Assembly: GCA_964569715.1 (NCBI GenBank) | Contig: CAZMUD010000007.1 | Coordinates: forward strand, 1-32,378 | Reading direction: 5' to 3' | Source: CAZMUD01 sp964569715 | Lineage (GTDB): Bacteria; Chloroflexota; Dehalococcoidia; Dehalococcoidales; UBA2162 | Length of the DNA stretch: 32,378 bases | Shown here: positions 8,512 to 15,164 of the stretch, in pieces | Numbering within the stretch: position 1 is the stretch's first letter | How the letters are laid out: each line of letters begins with the position of its first letter | The notes under the pieces: generated by a model | The model's input: only the letters and a program-made list of their open reading frames with translations | Told to the model about the DNA's origin: nothing | Database searches by the model: none | Translations under genes and position numbers: made by a program

Positions 8512-8742
8512 ATGACAGCAGAAGTGATGAAGTTGCTGGCGGTGGGTATGATTGGCAGCTTGGGGTTATTGGGACCGGCTTTGGCTATTGGGCTGATTGG
8601 CTATTCAGCCCTCACCGGACTGGCCCGTAACCCTGAGGCGAGCGGTCCCATAATGACCAATATGATATTGGTTACCGCTTTCGCTGAGGCTATTGGGATT
8701 TACGCCCTGATTATAGCCATTATCCTGGCTATGATTGTATAG
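8512..8742 (+). CDS. atpE: F-type ATP synthase subunit c
   Basis: 76-aa hairpin of two membrane helices joined by the polar loop ARNPEA. The ion-binding carboxylate is E59 in FAEAIGIY. Residues that mark sodium-binding rings (Gln in helix 1, Ser/Thr after the Glu) are replaced by hydrophobics, so proton coupling is more likely. In helix 1 the usual GxGxG packing motif reads GPALAIG (21-27): two of the glycines are alanine. Start ATG at 8512 follows GAAGGAGGTAGAG. Located after atpB with a 34-nt gap and followed by a 35-codon ORF before atpF. Confidence 0.96.
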   Translation: MTAEVMKLLAVGMIGSLGLLGPALAIGLIGYSALTGLARNPEASGPIMTNMILVTAFAEAIGIYALIIAIILAMIV

Positions 8743-8764
8743 TGATGTTAATAAGGGGGTAATT

Positions 8765-8872
8765 ATGCCACAGGATGGTATACCATATTCTTTGTTAATC
8801 TTTTTCTTAACGATAATTTTAGCGGTGATGTCCTTCATCGGATTTATAATGTCGTTGGTATTTTCGATGTAA
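8765..8872 (+). CDS. Small single-span membrane ORF between atpE and atpF
   Basis: 35 codons from ATG at 8765 to TAA at 8872. The protein begins MPQDGIPYS and continues as one hydrophobic helix rich in Leu, Ile, Phe and Met to the C-terminus (ending SLVFSM), with no charged residue after Asp4. It has a strong Shine-Dalgarno (AAGGGGG, 6-nt spacing), equal to that of other genes here, and fits exactly in the 152-nt gap between atpE and atpF with no overlap. I do not recognise a family. Position and topology suggest an accessory or assembly peptide of the Fo sector, but this is inference. Such a short ORF would be missed by usual gene callers. Confidence 0.6.
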   Translation: MPQDGIPYSLLIFFLTIILAVMSFIGFIMSLVFSM

Positions 8873-8894
8873 CCCTGTCTGAGAGGTGATTAAA

Positions 8895-9404
8895 ATGGAA
8901 GGTCTGGCTGGACTTGGCATAAGTTTGCCAACGCTGCTAGCACAAATTGTGAATTTTGCTGTTCTCTTTGGGCTGCTGTATCTGGTTGCCTATAAGCCTA
9001 TTATGCGGATACTTGATGAGCGCTCCAAGAAGGTTCAGGAGAGTATGGAGCAGACAGAATATATTAAGGAACAGTCAGAACATGCCGAGGAAGAGACTCA
9101 GAGGCGAATTGAGGCTGCCAGCAAGGAGGGACAGGAGGTAATAGCCCGGGCAGTGCGAACCGGAGAAGAGGTTAGGCAACAGGCACAGCAAGAAGCCAGA
9201 GAGGATGCCGAATCTCTTGTCGTCAGGGCACGGGTGGAGATTCAGCGAGAGAGAGACGATGCTATAGATGAGTTGCGTAAGGAGTTTGCCGACCTAACCA
9301 TACTGGCGGCGGAGAAAGTCATTGACCGGTCACTGGATAAGAAGGCACACCGCCAGCTTATTGATAAAACACTGGAAGAAAGCACAACCCTGAAAAAGGG
9401 ATGA
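8895..9404 (+). CDS. atpF: F-type ATP synthase subunit b
   Basis: 169 aa. One N-terminal membrane helix (about 11-30, TLLAQIVNFAVLFGLLYLVAY) is followed by a long charged coiled coil (from about residue 40 to the end) forming the peripheral stalk. The motif YKPIMRILDERSKKVQESM after the helix is typical. Start ATG at 8895 has GAGAGG at 8-nt spacing; an in-frame GTG at 8886 lies inside that site and is rejected. Followed by copy B of the palindromic repeat before atpH. Confidence 0.94.
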   Translation: MEGLAGLGISLPTLLAQIVNFAVLFGLLYLVAYKPIMRILDERSKKVQESMEQTEYIKEQSEHAEEETQRRIEAASKEGQEVIARAVRTGEEVRQQAQQEAREDAESLVVRARVEIQRERDDAIDELRKEFADLTILAAEKVIDRSLDKKAHRQLIDKTLEESTTLKKG

Positions 9405-9429
9405 GGCAGTTTTGGCAAGGGAGTAGCTT

Positions 9430-9506
9430 AAAGGGACGAAGCCCCTTCAAAAACCCATTCGTCCCCCTCTCCTTTGAAGGAGAGGGGGATACAGGGGGTG
9501 AGGTAG
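9430..9506 (+). repeat. Two-hairpin palindromic repeat, copy B (between atpF and atpH)
   Basis: Hairpin 1 (9430-9449) has one mismatch in its stem (AAGGGAC / GCCCCTT). Hairpin 2 (9463-9488) is the same perfect 12-bp stem with TG loop as in copies A and C. The cap reads ATACAGGGGGTGAGGTAG (9489-9506). Orientation is sense with respect to atpH, but about 46 nt separates the cap from the atpH start, which has its own AGGGGG site. Confidence 0.85.
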
Positions 9507-9552
9507 ATAAATAATAATAGAGAGGGTCAGCTAGCTCAAAAAGGGGGATGGA

Positions 9553-10092
9553 GTGGCCAGAAGAGCTTATGCTAGGCGCTATTCACAGGCAGTGTTTGAG
9601 ATTGCCATGGAGAGGCAGGAATTAGATAGGTGGCAGTCTGACCTGAGAAAGATTGCCAGCCTGGGTGAGGATGCTGCGCTTGTTGCTTTGTTTGAGAATC
9701 CCAGGCTCCATTTTAATGACAAAGCCAGGCTTCTATCCGAACAACTGGGTGATATAAACCCTCTAGCCCTGAATCTGGTTTACCTGTTGGTAGCTAGAGG
9801 CAGGTTGAGCATGCTGGGTGAAATTGCTGATGAGTACCAGCGACTATTAGATAGCTACCGTGGCATTGAGGAGGCTGAGGTTACTACTGCCATCCCCCTT
9901 GATGATGAGGATAGGCTAAGGTTAGGGAAGCGTCTGGGGGCTATAGTCGGTAAGAAGGTAGTTATCAAGCCTGAAGTAGATTCTAGTTTGATAGGTGGGA
10001 TTGTAGCTAGGATTGGTGGTAAGCTACTAGATGGCAGCACCCGCAGCCGATTAGAGGCTTTGAAGAGAGAGCTGAGTGGGGTTGCTAAATAA
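9553..10092 (+). CDS. atpH: F-type ATP synthase subunit delta
   Basis: 179 aa, usual length of the delta (OSCP) subunit that links the stalk to the alpha/beta head. N-terminal helical domain (RRYSQAVFEIAME, LFENPRLHFNDKARLL, NLVYLLVARGRLSML) and C-terminal region with EEAEVTTAIPLDDEDRLRL and the conserved DSSLIGGIVARIGGKLLDGS. The GTG at 9553 is chosen because AAGGGGG lies 5 nt before it and the product aligns with family N-termini; the ATG at 9548 is in another frame. Followed by copy C of the palindromic repeat and atpA. Confidence 0.94.
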   Translation: MARRAYARRYSQAVFEIAMERQELDRWQSDLRKIASLGEDAALVALFENPRLHFNDKARLLSEQLGDINPLALNLVYLLVARGRLSMLGEIADEYQRLLDSYRGIEEAEVTTAIPLDDEDRLRLGKRLGAIVGKKVVIKPEVDSSLIGGIVARIGGKLLDGSTRSRLEALKRELSGVAK

Positions 10093-10102
10093 AGGAGAGT
10101 CA

Positions 10103-10180
10103 AAGAGAGGCGAAGCCTCTCTTACATAACCAATTCCCCCCTCTCCTTTGAAGGAGAGGGGGATAAAGGGGGTAAGGTAG
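10103..10180 (+). repeat. Two-hairpin palindromic repeat, copy C (between atpH and atpA)
   Basis: Hairpin 1 (10103-10123) is a perfect 9-bp stem AAGAGAGGC / GCCTCTCTT with loop GAA; compared with copy A the stem sequence has changed on both arms, keeping pairing. Hairpin 2 (10137-10162) is identical to copies A and B. The cap ATAAAGGGGGTAAGGTAG ends 5 nt before the atpA ATG and supplies its only Shine-Dalgarno (AAGG, 8-nt spacing). Confidence 0.88.
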
Positions 10181-10185
10181 ATTAA

Positions 10186-11700
10186 ATGACAACAAGAGGG
10201 CAAGATATTGTTTCTGTCATCAAGCAGCAGATTGAGCAGTTTGGTATGGCAGCGACCATGGTCGATGTTGGCACTGTGATTGAGGTTGGTGACGGTATTG
10301 CCAGGATTCACGGGCTGGCAGCAGCTAAGTATAATGAGCTACTTCAGTTTCCCAATGAGATTATGGGGATTGCTATGAACCTGGAGGAAGCCAGTGTGGC
10401 TGCCGTCATCCTTGGTGACTACACTGACCTTAAGGAAGGGGACGAGGTGCGGTGCACAGGTCGGATTGCTGAGGTGCCGGTAGGCGATGCCCTTATTGGC
10501 CGGGTAGTTGACCCTCTGGGTCACCCACTGGATGGCAAAGGGGCAATAAAGAGTAAGAAGAGCCGACCTCTGGAGCGAGTTGCTCCTAATGTTACCTTGC
10601 GCCAGCCGGTAGATACCCCGGTGCAAACTGGTATTAAGGCAATAGACAGCATGATTCCTTTAGGCCGGGGACAGCGAGAGCTTATTATCGGCGACCGCTC
10701 AACAGGGAAAACAGTTATTACTCTGGATACCATCATTAATCAGAAGGGTGGTGATTTAATCTGTATCTATGTGGCTATTGGTCAGAAGGCATCCAAGGTG
10801 GCACGGGTGATAGCTACTCTGGAAGAACATGGCGCTATGGAGCATACGGTTGTGGTGGTGGCTAACTCGGCTGATCCGGTTGCCTTACAATACCTTGCCC
10901 CCTATGCTGGTTGCGCTATCGGCGAGGAGTTCATGGAGCAGGGAAAGGATGCCTTGGTTGTCTATGATGACCTTTCCAAGCATGCCTGGGCTTACCGCCA
11001 GCTTTCACTTTTGCTGCGCCGTCCCCCGGGACGGGAGGCATATCCCGGTGATGTCTTTTATTTGCACAGTCGTTTGCTTGAGAGAGCCGCCAAGTATGCT
11101 GATGAATATGGTGGTGGTTCTCTTACCGCACTGCCTATTATTGAGACACAGGCAGGTGATGTAGCTGCCTATATTCCAACTAATGTTATCTCTATTACCG
11201 ATGGGCAGATTTATCTGGAAGCAGACCTGTTCAACGCTGGTCAAAGACCGGCACTGAATGTTGGTCTATCAGTATCCCGGGTGGGAAGTGCTGCCCAGAC
11301 TAAAGCAATGAAGCAGGTGGCCGGTAGACTCAGGCTGGAGCTGGCTCAATACCGGGAGCTGGCTGCCTTTGCCCAATTTGGCACTGCTGAGCTTGACCAG
11401 GCAACTAGAGTTCAGCTTGAGCGCGGGCGACGGATTACCGAAGTCTTGAAGCAAACCCAGTATAGCCCGATGCCGGTAGAGAAACAGGTTATGATTCTGT
11501 ATGCAGCTATTAACGATTACCTTGGTGATATAGCTGTAGCTCAAGTCGGTGCTTTTGAGACTGGTTTCCATCAATTTATGGAGGCAAATCACCCTGAGAT
11601 AGGCAAGGCTATTGCCAGGGAAAAGGACATTAGTGCCGAGACTGAGGAGGCATTAAAGGCAGCCATCGGGGAGTTTAAGCAGAGCCTTGCTTCAGGGTAG
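10186..11700 (+). CDS. atpA: F-type ATP synthase subunit alpha
   Basis: 504 aa, full length. Non-catalytic nucleotide-binding subunit of F1. Beta-barrel domain, then the P-loop GDRSTGKT (169-176; Ser where E. coli has Gln), the Walker B region ALVVYDDLSKHAWAYRQ, the PPGREAYPGDVFYLHSRLLERAAK motif, and the arginine finger in VGLSVSRVGSAAQ. The translation signal comes from the cap of the palindromic repeat immediately upstream. The stop codon abuts the next hairpin (11701). Confidence 0.97.
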   Translation: MTTRGQDIVSVIKQQIEQFGMAATMVDVGTVIEVGDGIARIHGLAAAKYNELLQFPNEIMGIAMNLEEASVAAVILGDYTDLKEGDEVRCTGRIAEVPVGDALIGRVVDPLGHPLDGKGAIKSKKSRPLERVAPNVTLRQPVDTPVQTGIKAIDSMIPLGRGQRELIIGDRSTGKTVITLDTIINQKGGDLICIYVAIGQKASKVARVIATLEEHGAMEHTVVVVANSADPVALQYLAPYAGCAIGEEFMEQGKDALVVYDDLSKHAWAYRQLSLLLRRPPGREAYPGDVFYLHSRLLERAAKYADEYGGGSLTALPIIETQAGDVAAYIPTNVISITDGQIYLEADLFNAGQRPALNVGLSVSRVGSAAQTKAMKQVAGRLRLELAQYRELAAFAQFGTAELDQATRVQLERGRRITEVLKQTQYSPMPVEKQVMILYAAINDYLGDIAVAQVGAFETGFHQFMEANHPEIGKAIAREKDISAETEEALKAAIGEFKQSLASG

Positions 11701-11766
11701 CTTGAAGGGGTGAAGCCCCTTCAAGAACTGTATTTTTCCTTTCCTTTGAAGGAATAAAGGGTAAGG
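11701..11766 (+). repeat. Degenerate palindromic repeat, copy D (after atpA)
   Basis: Hairpin 1 is a perfect 10-bp stem CTTGAAGGGG / CCCCTTCAAG (11701-11725) starting at the base after the atpA stop. Hairpin 2 is reduced to its inner core TTCCTT-TG-AAGGAA (11741-11754), keeping the TG loop. A shortened cap ATAAAGGGTAAGG follows. Confidence 0.7.
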
Positions 11767-11773
11767 AGTGTTT

Positions 11774-11880
11774 AAGAGGGGCAAAGCCCCTCTTCAGAAA
11801 AAATCTTGAGGCTGTCTGAAAATGTCATTATAGGACAGCCTGTACAGGGGATAGGGTTTATAAAAATTAAGGGGGTGAGG
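11774..11880 (+). repeat. Second hairpin-1 unit plus inverted repeat and cap before atpG
   Basis: Hairpin AAGAGGGGC / GCCCCTCTT (11774-11794, 9-bp perfect stem) resembles hairpin 1 of the palindromic repeat. It is followed by a separate inverted repeat AGGCTGTC (11809-11816) / GACAGCCT (11834-11841), then a cap-like AAGGGGGTGAGGT (11869-11881) that provides the Shine-Dalgarno of atpG. It may be a fifth copy whose second hairpin was replaced by another element. The origin of the AGGCTGTC repeat is unknown; such ends resemble insertion-sequence termini, but there is no transposase. Confidence 0.45.
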
Positions 11881-11884
11881 TCAA

Positions 11885-12742
11885 CTGGCTGATATTCGCT
11901 TAATTCGCCGCCGGATACGGGGTGTTCAAAATATAGCCAAGATTACCCGGGCTATGGAGATGATTGCCACCTCAAAGATGAGGCGGGCACAGGAGCGTGG
12001 TTTAGCTGGGCGACCTTACTCGGAGAAGATTCGTCAGGTGATAGCCGATTTAGCCGCTTTGCCCCAGACTGATAGAGTACTGCACCCCCTACTACAGCGC
12101 CGGCCGGTAGCCAGAATGGTTATAGTGCATATCACCCCCGACCGTGGTCTGTGTGGCGGGCTTAACGCCAATATCAACCGCCGGACAGCAAGTTTTATCC
12201 TGGAGCAAAATATATCGGTTACCCTTATTTGTGTTGGTCGCAAGGGGCTGGATTTTATGAGACGGTATGGTCGTGATGTTCAGGCTGAGTTTACCGGGCT
12301 TGGTGACCGACCCAGCTTGCTTGATATCCTAGCCATACCCCGAATTATCATCGATGACTACACCAATGGCGTCATAGATGCGGCCTATCTGGCTTATGCC
12401 CAGTTTATCTCCACCATGGTGCAGAGACCAATCTTGCAGCCGATACTGCCAGTTGAACCGGCGGTTATACCCAGAGCACAAAATGTAGATTATATATATG
12501 AACCAGGCCCAGATGTGGTGTTGGCAGAACTCTTACCACGATTTGTTGAGATGCAGATTTATCATGCCATTCTGGAGTCTATTGCCAGTGAGCAGTCGGC
12601 TAGGATGGTGGCGATGCGGAATGCCACCGATAATGCTAACGAACTGATTGACGAATTAACCCTTATGTATAATAAAGCCCGTCAGGAATCAATTACTAAA
12701 GAGCTTCTTGATATCACCGGCGGAGCTGCGGCGCTGACCTAG
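11885..12742 (+). CDS. atpG: F-type ATP synthase subunit gamma, CTG start
   Basis: Central rotor shaft of F1. Read from CTG at 11885 the product is 285 aa, matching the family, and begins ADIRLIRRRIRGVQNIAKITRAMEMIATSKM after the initiator, the conserved N-terminal rotor helix. The in-frame sequence upstream contains TGA at 11876 and no ATG, GTG or TTG between that stop and the ATG at 11954. Starting at 11954 would remove 23 residues of the essential helix. GGGGGTGAGG ends 4 nt before CTG, the right distance for initiation there. The C-terminal helix NATDNANELIDELTLMYNKARQ is intact. A CTG start is unusual; a sequencing error of an ATG or GTG is the alternative. Confidence 0.9.
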   Translation: MADIRLIRRRIRGVQNIAKITRAMEMIATSKMRRAQERGLAGRPYSEKIRQVIADLAALPQTDRVLHPLLQRRPVARMVIVHITPDRGLCGGLNANINRRTASFILEQNISVTLICVGRKGLDFMRRYGRDVQAEFTGLGDRPSLLDILAIPRIIIDDYTNGVIDAAYLAYAQFISTMVQRPILQPILPVEPAVIPRAQNVDYIYEPGPDVVLAELLPRFVEMQIYHAILESIASEQSARMVAMRNATDNANELIDELTLMYNKARQESITKELLDITGGAAALT

Positions 12743-12758
12743 GTAGAGGAGGTTACTT

Positions 12759-14162
12759 ATGGCCAAAGGTAAAGTGGTTCAGGTGATAGGAACGGTAGTT
12801 GATATAGAGTTTCCACCGGATGAGCTACCTATACTGCACAGTGCTATTGAGATTTCAAGAGATGGTGACAAGATGGTGCTTGAAGCTCAGGAACATATAG
12901 GTAATAACCGGGTGCGGTGCCTGGCATTATCACCTACCGATGGGCTTGAGCGGGGCGCTGAAGCTATAGATACTGGAGCAGTAGTTAGTGTGCCGGTAGG
13001 TAGGGCCACTCTAGGGCGCCTGTTTAATGTTTTGGGTGAGCCCTTGGATAACCTTGGTGAGGTTAAAACTGAAGAGCAGTGGCCAATCCATCGTCCTCCA
13101 CCCACACTCGCGGAACAGAAAACGACAACCGAGGTGCTGGAGACAGGACTTAAGGTTATTGACCTGATTACCCCTTTTACTAAAGGTGGTAAAGTTGGCG
13201 CCTATGGGGGGGCTGGCGTGGGTAAGACAGTTATTATTATGGAGCTTATCCGCAATATTGCCACCGAGCACGGGGGTTTTTCTGTTTTCGCTGGTATCGG
13301 GGAAAGGTCTCGTGAGGGTAACGACCTGTGGAATGAGATGAAGGCTTCCGGTGTAATTGATAAGACAGTAATGGTCTTTGGCCAGATGAACGAACCACCT
13401 GCGGTTCGCTTACGCGTGGGACTGACTGGACTGACTATGGCTGAATATTTCCGTGATGTGGAGCATCAGGATGTTTTGGTGTTTATTGATAATATCTATC
13501 GCTATACCCTAGCTGGTATGGAAGTATCCGCCCTACTGGGGCGTATGCCTTCGGCGGTAGGCTATCAGCCTACCCTGGCTACAGAGATTGGCGAGCTGGA
13601 GGAGAGGATTACCTCTACTGAGAAGGGCTCAATAACCTCGTTTCAGGCTATTTATGTTCCGGCTGATGATTATACTGACCCTGGGGTGGCTACTACCTTT
13701 GGTCACCTTGATGCAGTTATTGCCCTGGAGAGGTCTATTGCTGAGCAGGGCTTGTATCCGGCGGTTGACCCGCTAACCTCAACCTCTCGGATACTCGACC
13801 CCAATGTTGTTGGTGAGGAGCACTATCGGGTGGCCCGTAGCGTACAGCAGGTGCTACAGCGCTATAAAGACCTCCAGGATGTAATCGCTATACTGGGTAT
13901 TGAGGAACTTAGCGATGAAGATAAGCTCACGGTGGCTCGAGCTCGTAAAATACAGAGGTTTTTATCTCAGCCGATGTTTGTTACTGAAGTTTTTACTAGC
14001 AGGCAGGGAAGGTATGTGGCAATAGATGAGACGGTGCGCGGCTTCAATGAGATTCTGGAAGGCAAGCATGATGCTCTACCAGAACAAGCCTTTTATATGG
14101 TAGGGACAATAGATGAGGCAGTAGAGGAGGCGAAGAGGCTGGGGGCAGAGGGCAATGTCTAG
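12759..14162 (+). CDS. atpD: F-type ATP synthase subunit beta
   Basis: 467 aa, complete catalytic subunit. P-loop GGAGVGKT (150-157), the catalytic glutamate region GERSREGNDLWNEM, Walker B VLVFIDNIYRYT, ALLGRMPSAVGYQPTLATE, and an EELSDED version of the DELSEED loop that couples to gamma. Several positions differ from the proteobacterial consensus (NIYRYTLAGMEV for NIFRFTQAGSEV, DDYTDPGVATTFGHLD), conservative for function. ATG at 12759 follows GAGGAGG. The 3' end overlaps atpC by 8 nt. Confidence 0.97.
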   Translation: MAKGKVVQVIGTVVDIEFPPDELPILHSAIEISRDGDKMVLEAQEHIGNNRVRCLALSPTDGLERGAEAIDTGAVVSVPVGRATLGRLFNVLGEPLDNLGEVKTEEQWPIHRPPPTLAEQKTTTEVLETGLKVIDLITPFTKGGKVGAYGGAGVGKTVIIMELIRNIATEHGGFSVFAGIGERSREGNDLWNEMKASGVIDKTVMVFGQMNEPPAVRLRVGLTGLTMAEYFRDVEHQDVLVFIDNIYRYTLAGMEVSALLGRMPSAVGYQPTLATEIGELEERITSTEKGSITSFQAIYVPADDYTDPGVATTFGHLDAVIALERSIAEQGLYPAVDPLTSTSRILDPNVVGEEHYRVARSVQQVLQRYKDLQDVIAILGIEELSDEDKLTVARARKIQRFLSQPMFVTEVFTSRQGRYVAIDETVRGFNEILEGKHDALPEQAFYMVGTIDEAVEEAKRLGAEGNV

Positions 14163-14577
14163 TATAAGACTTGAAATCGTTACTGCTGAGCGGGTAGTTT
14201 ATTCGGAGGAAGTGGATGTGGTTATTGCCCCGGGTGTTGAAGGTCAACTGGGAATCTTACCGCATCATGCCCCCCTGATGACTACCCTGCAGATGGGTGA
14301 GCTACGAGTGAGGAAGGGAAGGGAGGAGCTCTCCCTGGCCATTTCTGGCGGCTTTCTTGAGGTGCGCCCAGACAGAGTCATAGTTCTGGCTGACGCTGCT
14401 GAGAGGGCTGACGAAATTGATTTAGCTCGGGCGGAAGAGGCGAAGCGCCGTGCCCAAGAACAGCTTGGTCGCCGCACCCCTGAGGTTGATTTGGCTCAGG
14501 CTGAAGCAGCACTGCGCCGCTCACTCACTCGTCTTAAGGTGGCGGAAAAGAGGAGGAAAAGAAGGCCAGGAACATAA
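14155..14577 (+). CDS. atpC: F-type ATP synthase subunit epsilon
   Basis: 140 aa. The N-terminal beta-sandwich (RLEIVTAERVVYSEEVDVVIAPGVEGQLGILPHHAPLMTTL) is followed by a C-terminal two-helix domain (ADEIDLARAEEAKRRAQEQL, then QAEAALRRSLTRLKVAEKRR) that in other bacteria acts as an ATP-hydrolysis brake. It overlaps atpD by 8 nt, with GGGGGCAGAGGG just upstream of its ATG. Last gene of the operon; converges with rimM across 44 nt. Confidence 0.94.
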   Translation: MSSIRLEIVTAERVVYSEEVDVVIAPGVEGQLGILPHHAPLMTTLQMGELRVRKGREELSLAISGGFLEVRPDRVIVLADAAERADEIDLARAEEAKRRAQEQLGRRTPEVDLAQAEAALRRSLTRLKVAEKRRKRRPGT

Positions 14578-14614
14578 GCTGTCTGATAGCGAATGATAAC
14601 CTGCCAGATAGAAC

Positions 14615-14641
14615 GGCTAGGTTAGCCAGTGGCTTTTTTAT
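14615..14641 (+). terminator. Weak candidate terminator after the atp operon
   Basis: A short hairpin GGCTA-GGT-TAGCC (14615-14627), with an alternative AGCC-AGT-GGCT directly before TTTTTT (14636-14641). Stems are only 4-5 bp, and the region overlaps the last codons of the convergent rimM. The same 13-nt hairpin sequence also occurs at 21671-21683 after radC without a T-run. Confidence 0.3.
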
Positions 14642-15140
14642 TTAGGCTCAGCAGTCCCTCAATAGGCTCAATAATTAGGCATCCTTTATCAAGGTCAATA
14701 GATTTTACTACGTCCTCAATGGCAGGGATAAGAATCTCTCCCCTAGCTCCGCTGACTACATAGTTATCATTACCTGGCGTGGTTAGAATGTCGGTGATAT
14801 TTCCCAGTAGCTCCCCTTGAGTTGTCCATACCTCTAGCCCGATGAGTTGAAAATGGTAGTATTGCCCTTCAGGCAGAGGATAGAGCTGGCTACAGTGTAT
14901 TTCTAGCGGTCGTCCCCGCAGCTTTTCGGCGTCTTCAATGCTATCAATTGTGTCAAGCTTGATAATTGCCTTGCCCTTATGCCACTGGGTGTTACCAATG
15001 GTCACAGGCTGCTGGTTAATATAAATCTTTGAAGAGGGGGCGAAGCGTCGTGGGAAGTCGGTTACTACCTCTACCTTTAGTTTACCCTGTTTACCCCAGG
15101 GAGCTAAGATTTTACCGATAGTTATAAATTCCCACTTCAT
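14622..15140 (-). CDS. rimM: Ribosome maturation factor RimM
   Basis: 172 aa. 30S assembly factor that binds S19 and helps mature the 16S 3' domain. Begins with the RimM core FITIGKILAPWGKQGKLKVEVVTDFPRRF, then GKAIIKLDTIDSIEDAEKLRGRPLEI; the PRC-barrel domain follows with YYHFQLIGLEVWTTQGELLGNITDILTTPGNDNYVV and the terminal IPAIEDVVKSIDL. No clear Shine-Dalgarno at ATG 15140, but the N-terminus matches the family. It follows the zinc-ribbon/propeller gene by 24 nt in an rpsP-khpA-X-rimM operon; trmD and rplS, the usual partners, are not here. Confidence 0.93.
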   Translation of the reverse strand: MKWEFITIGKILAPWGKQGKLKVEVVTDFPRRFAPSSKIYINQQPVTIGNTQWHKGKAIIKLDTIDSIEDAEKLRGRPLEIHCSQLYPLPEGQYYHFQLIGLEVWTTQGELLGNITDILTTPGNDNYVVSGARGEILIPAIEDVVKSIDLDKGCLIIEPIEGLLSLNKKATG

Positions 15141-15164
15141 TGCTGATTCTTATGGTATCTTAGA

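Noticed and set aside
2712..11880. Possible CRISPR array formed by the recurring palindromes.
   Set aside because: Copies are kilobases apart, lie between genes and have no regular spacers; no cas genes are present.
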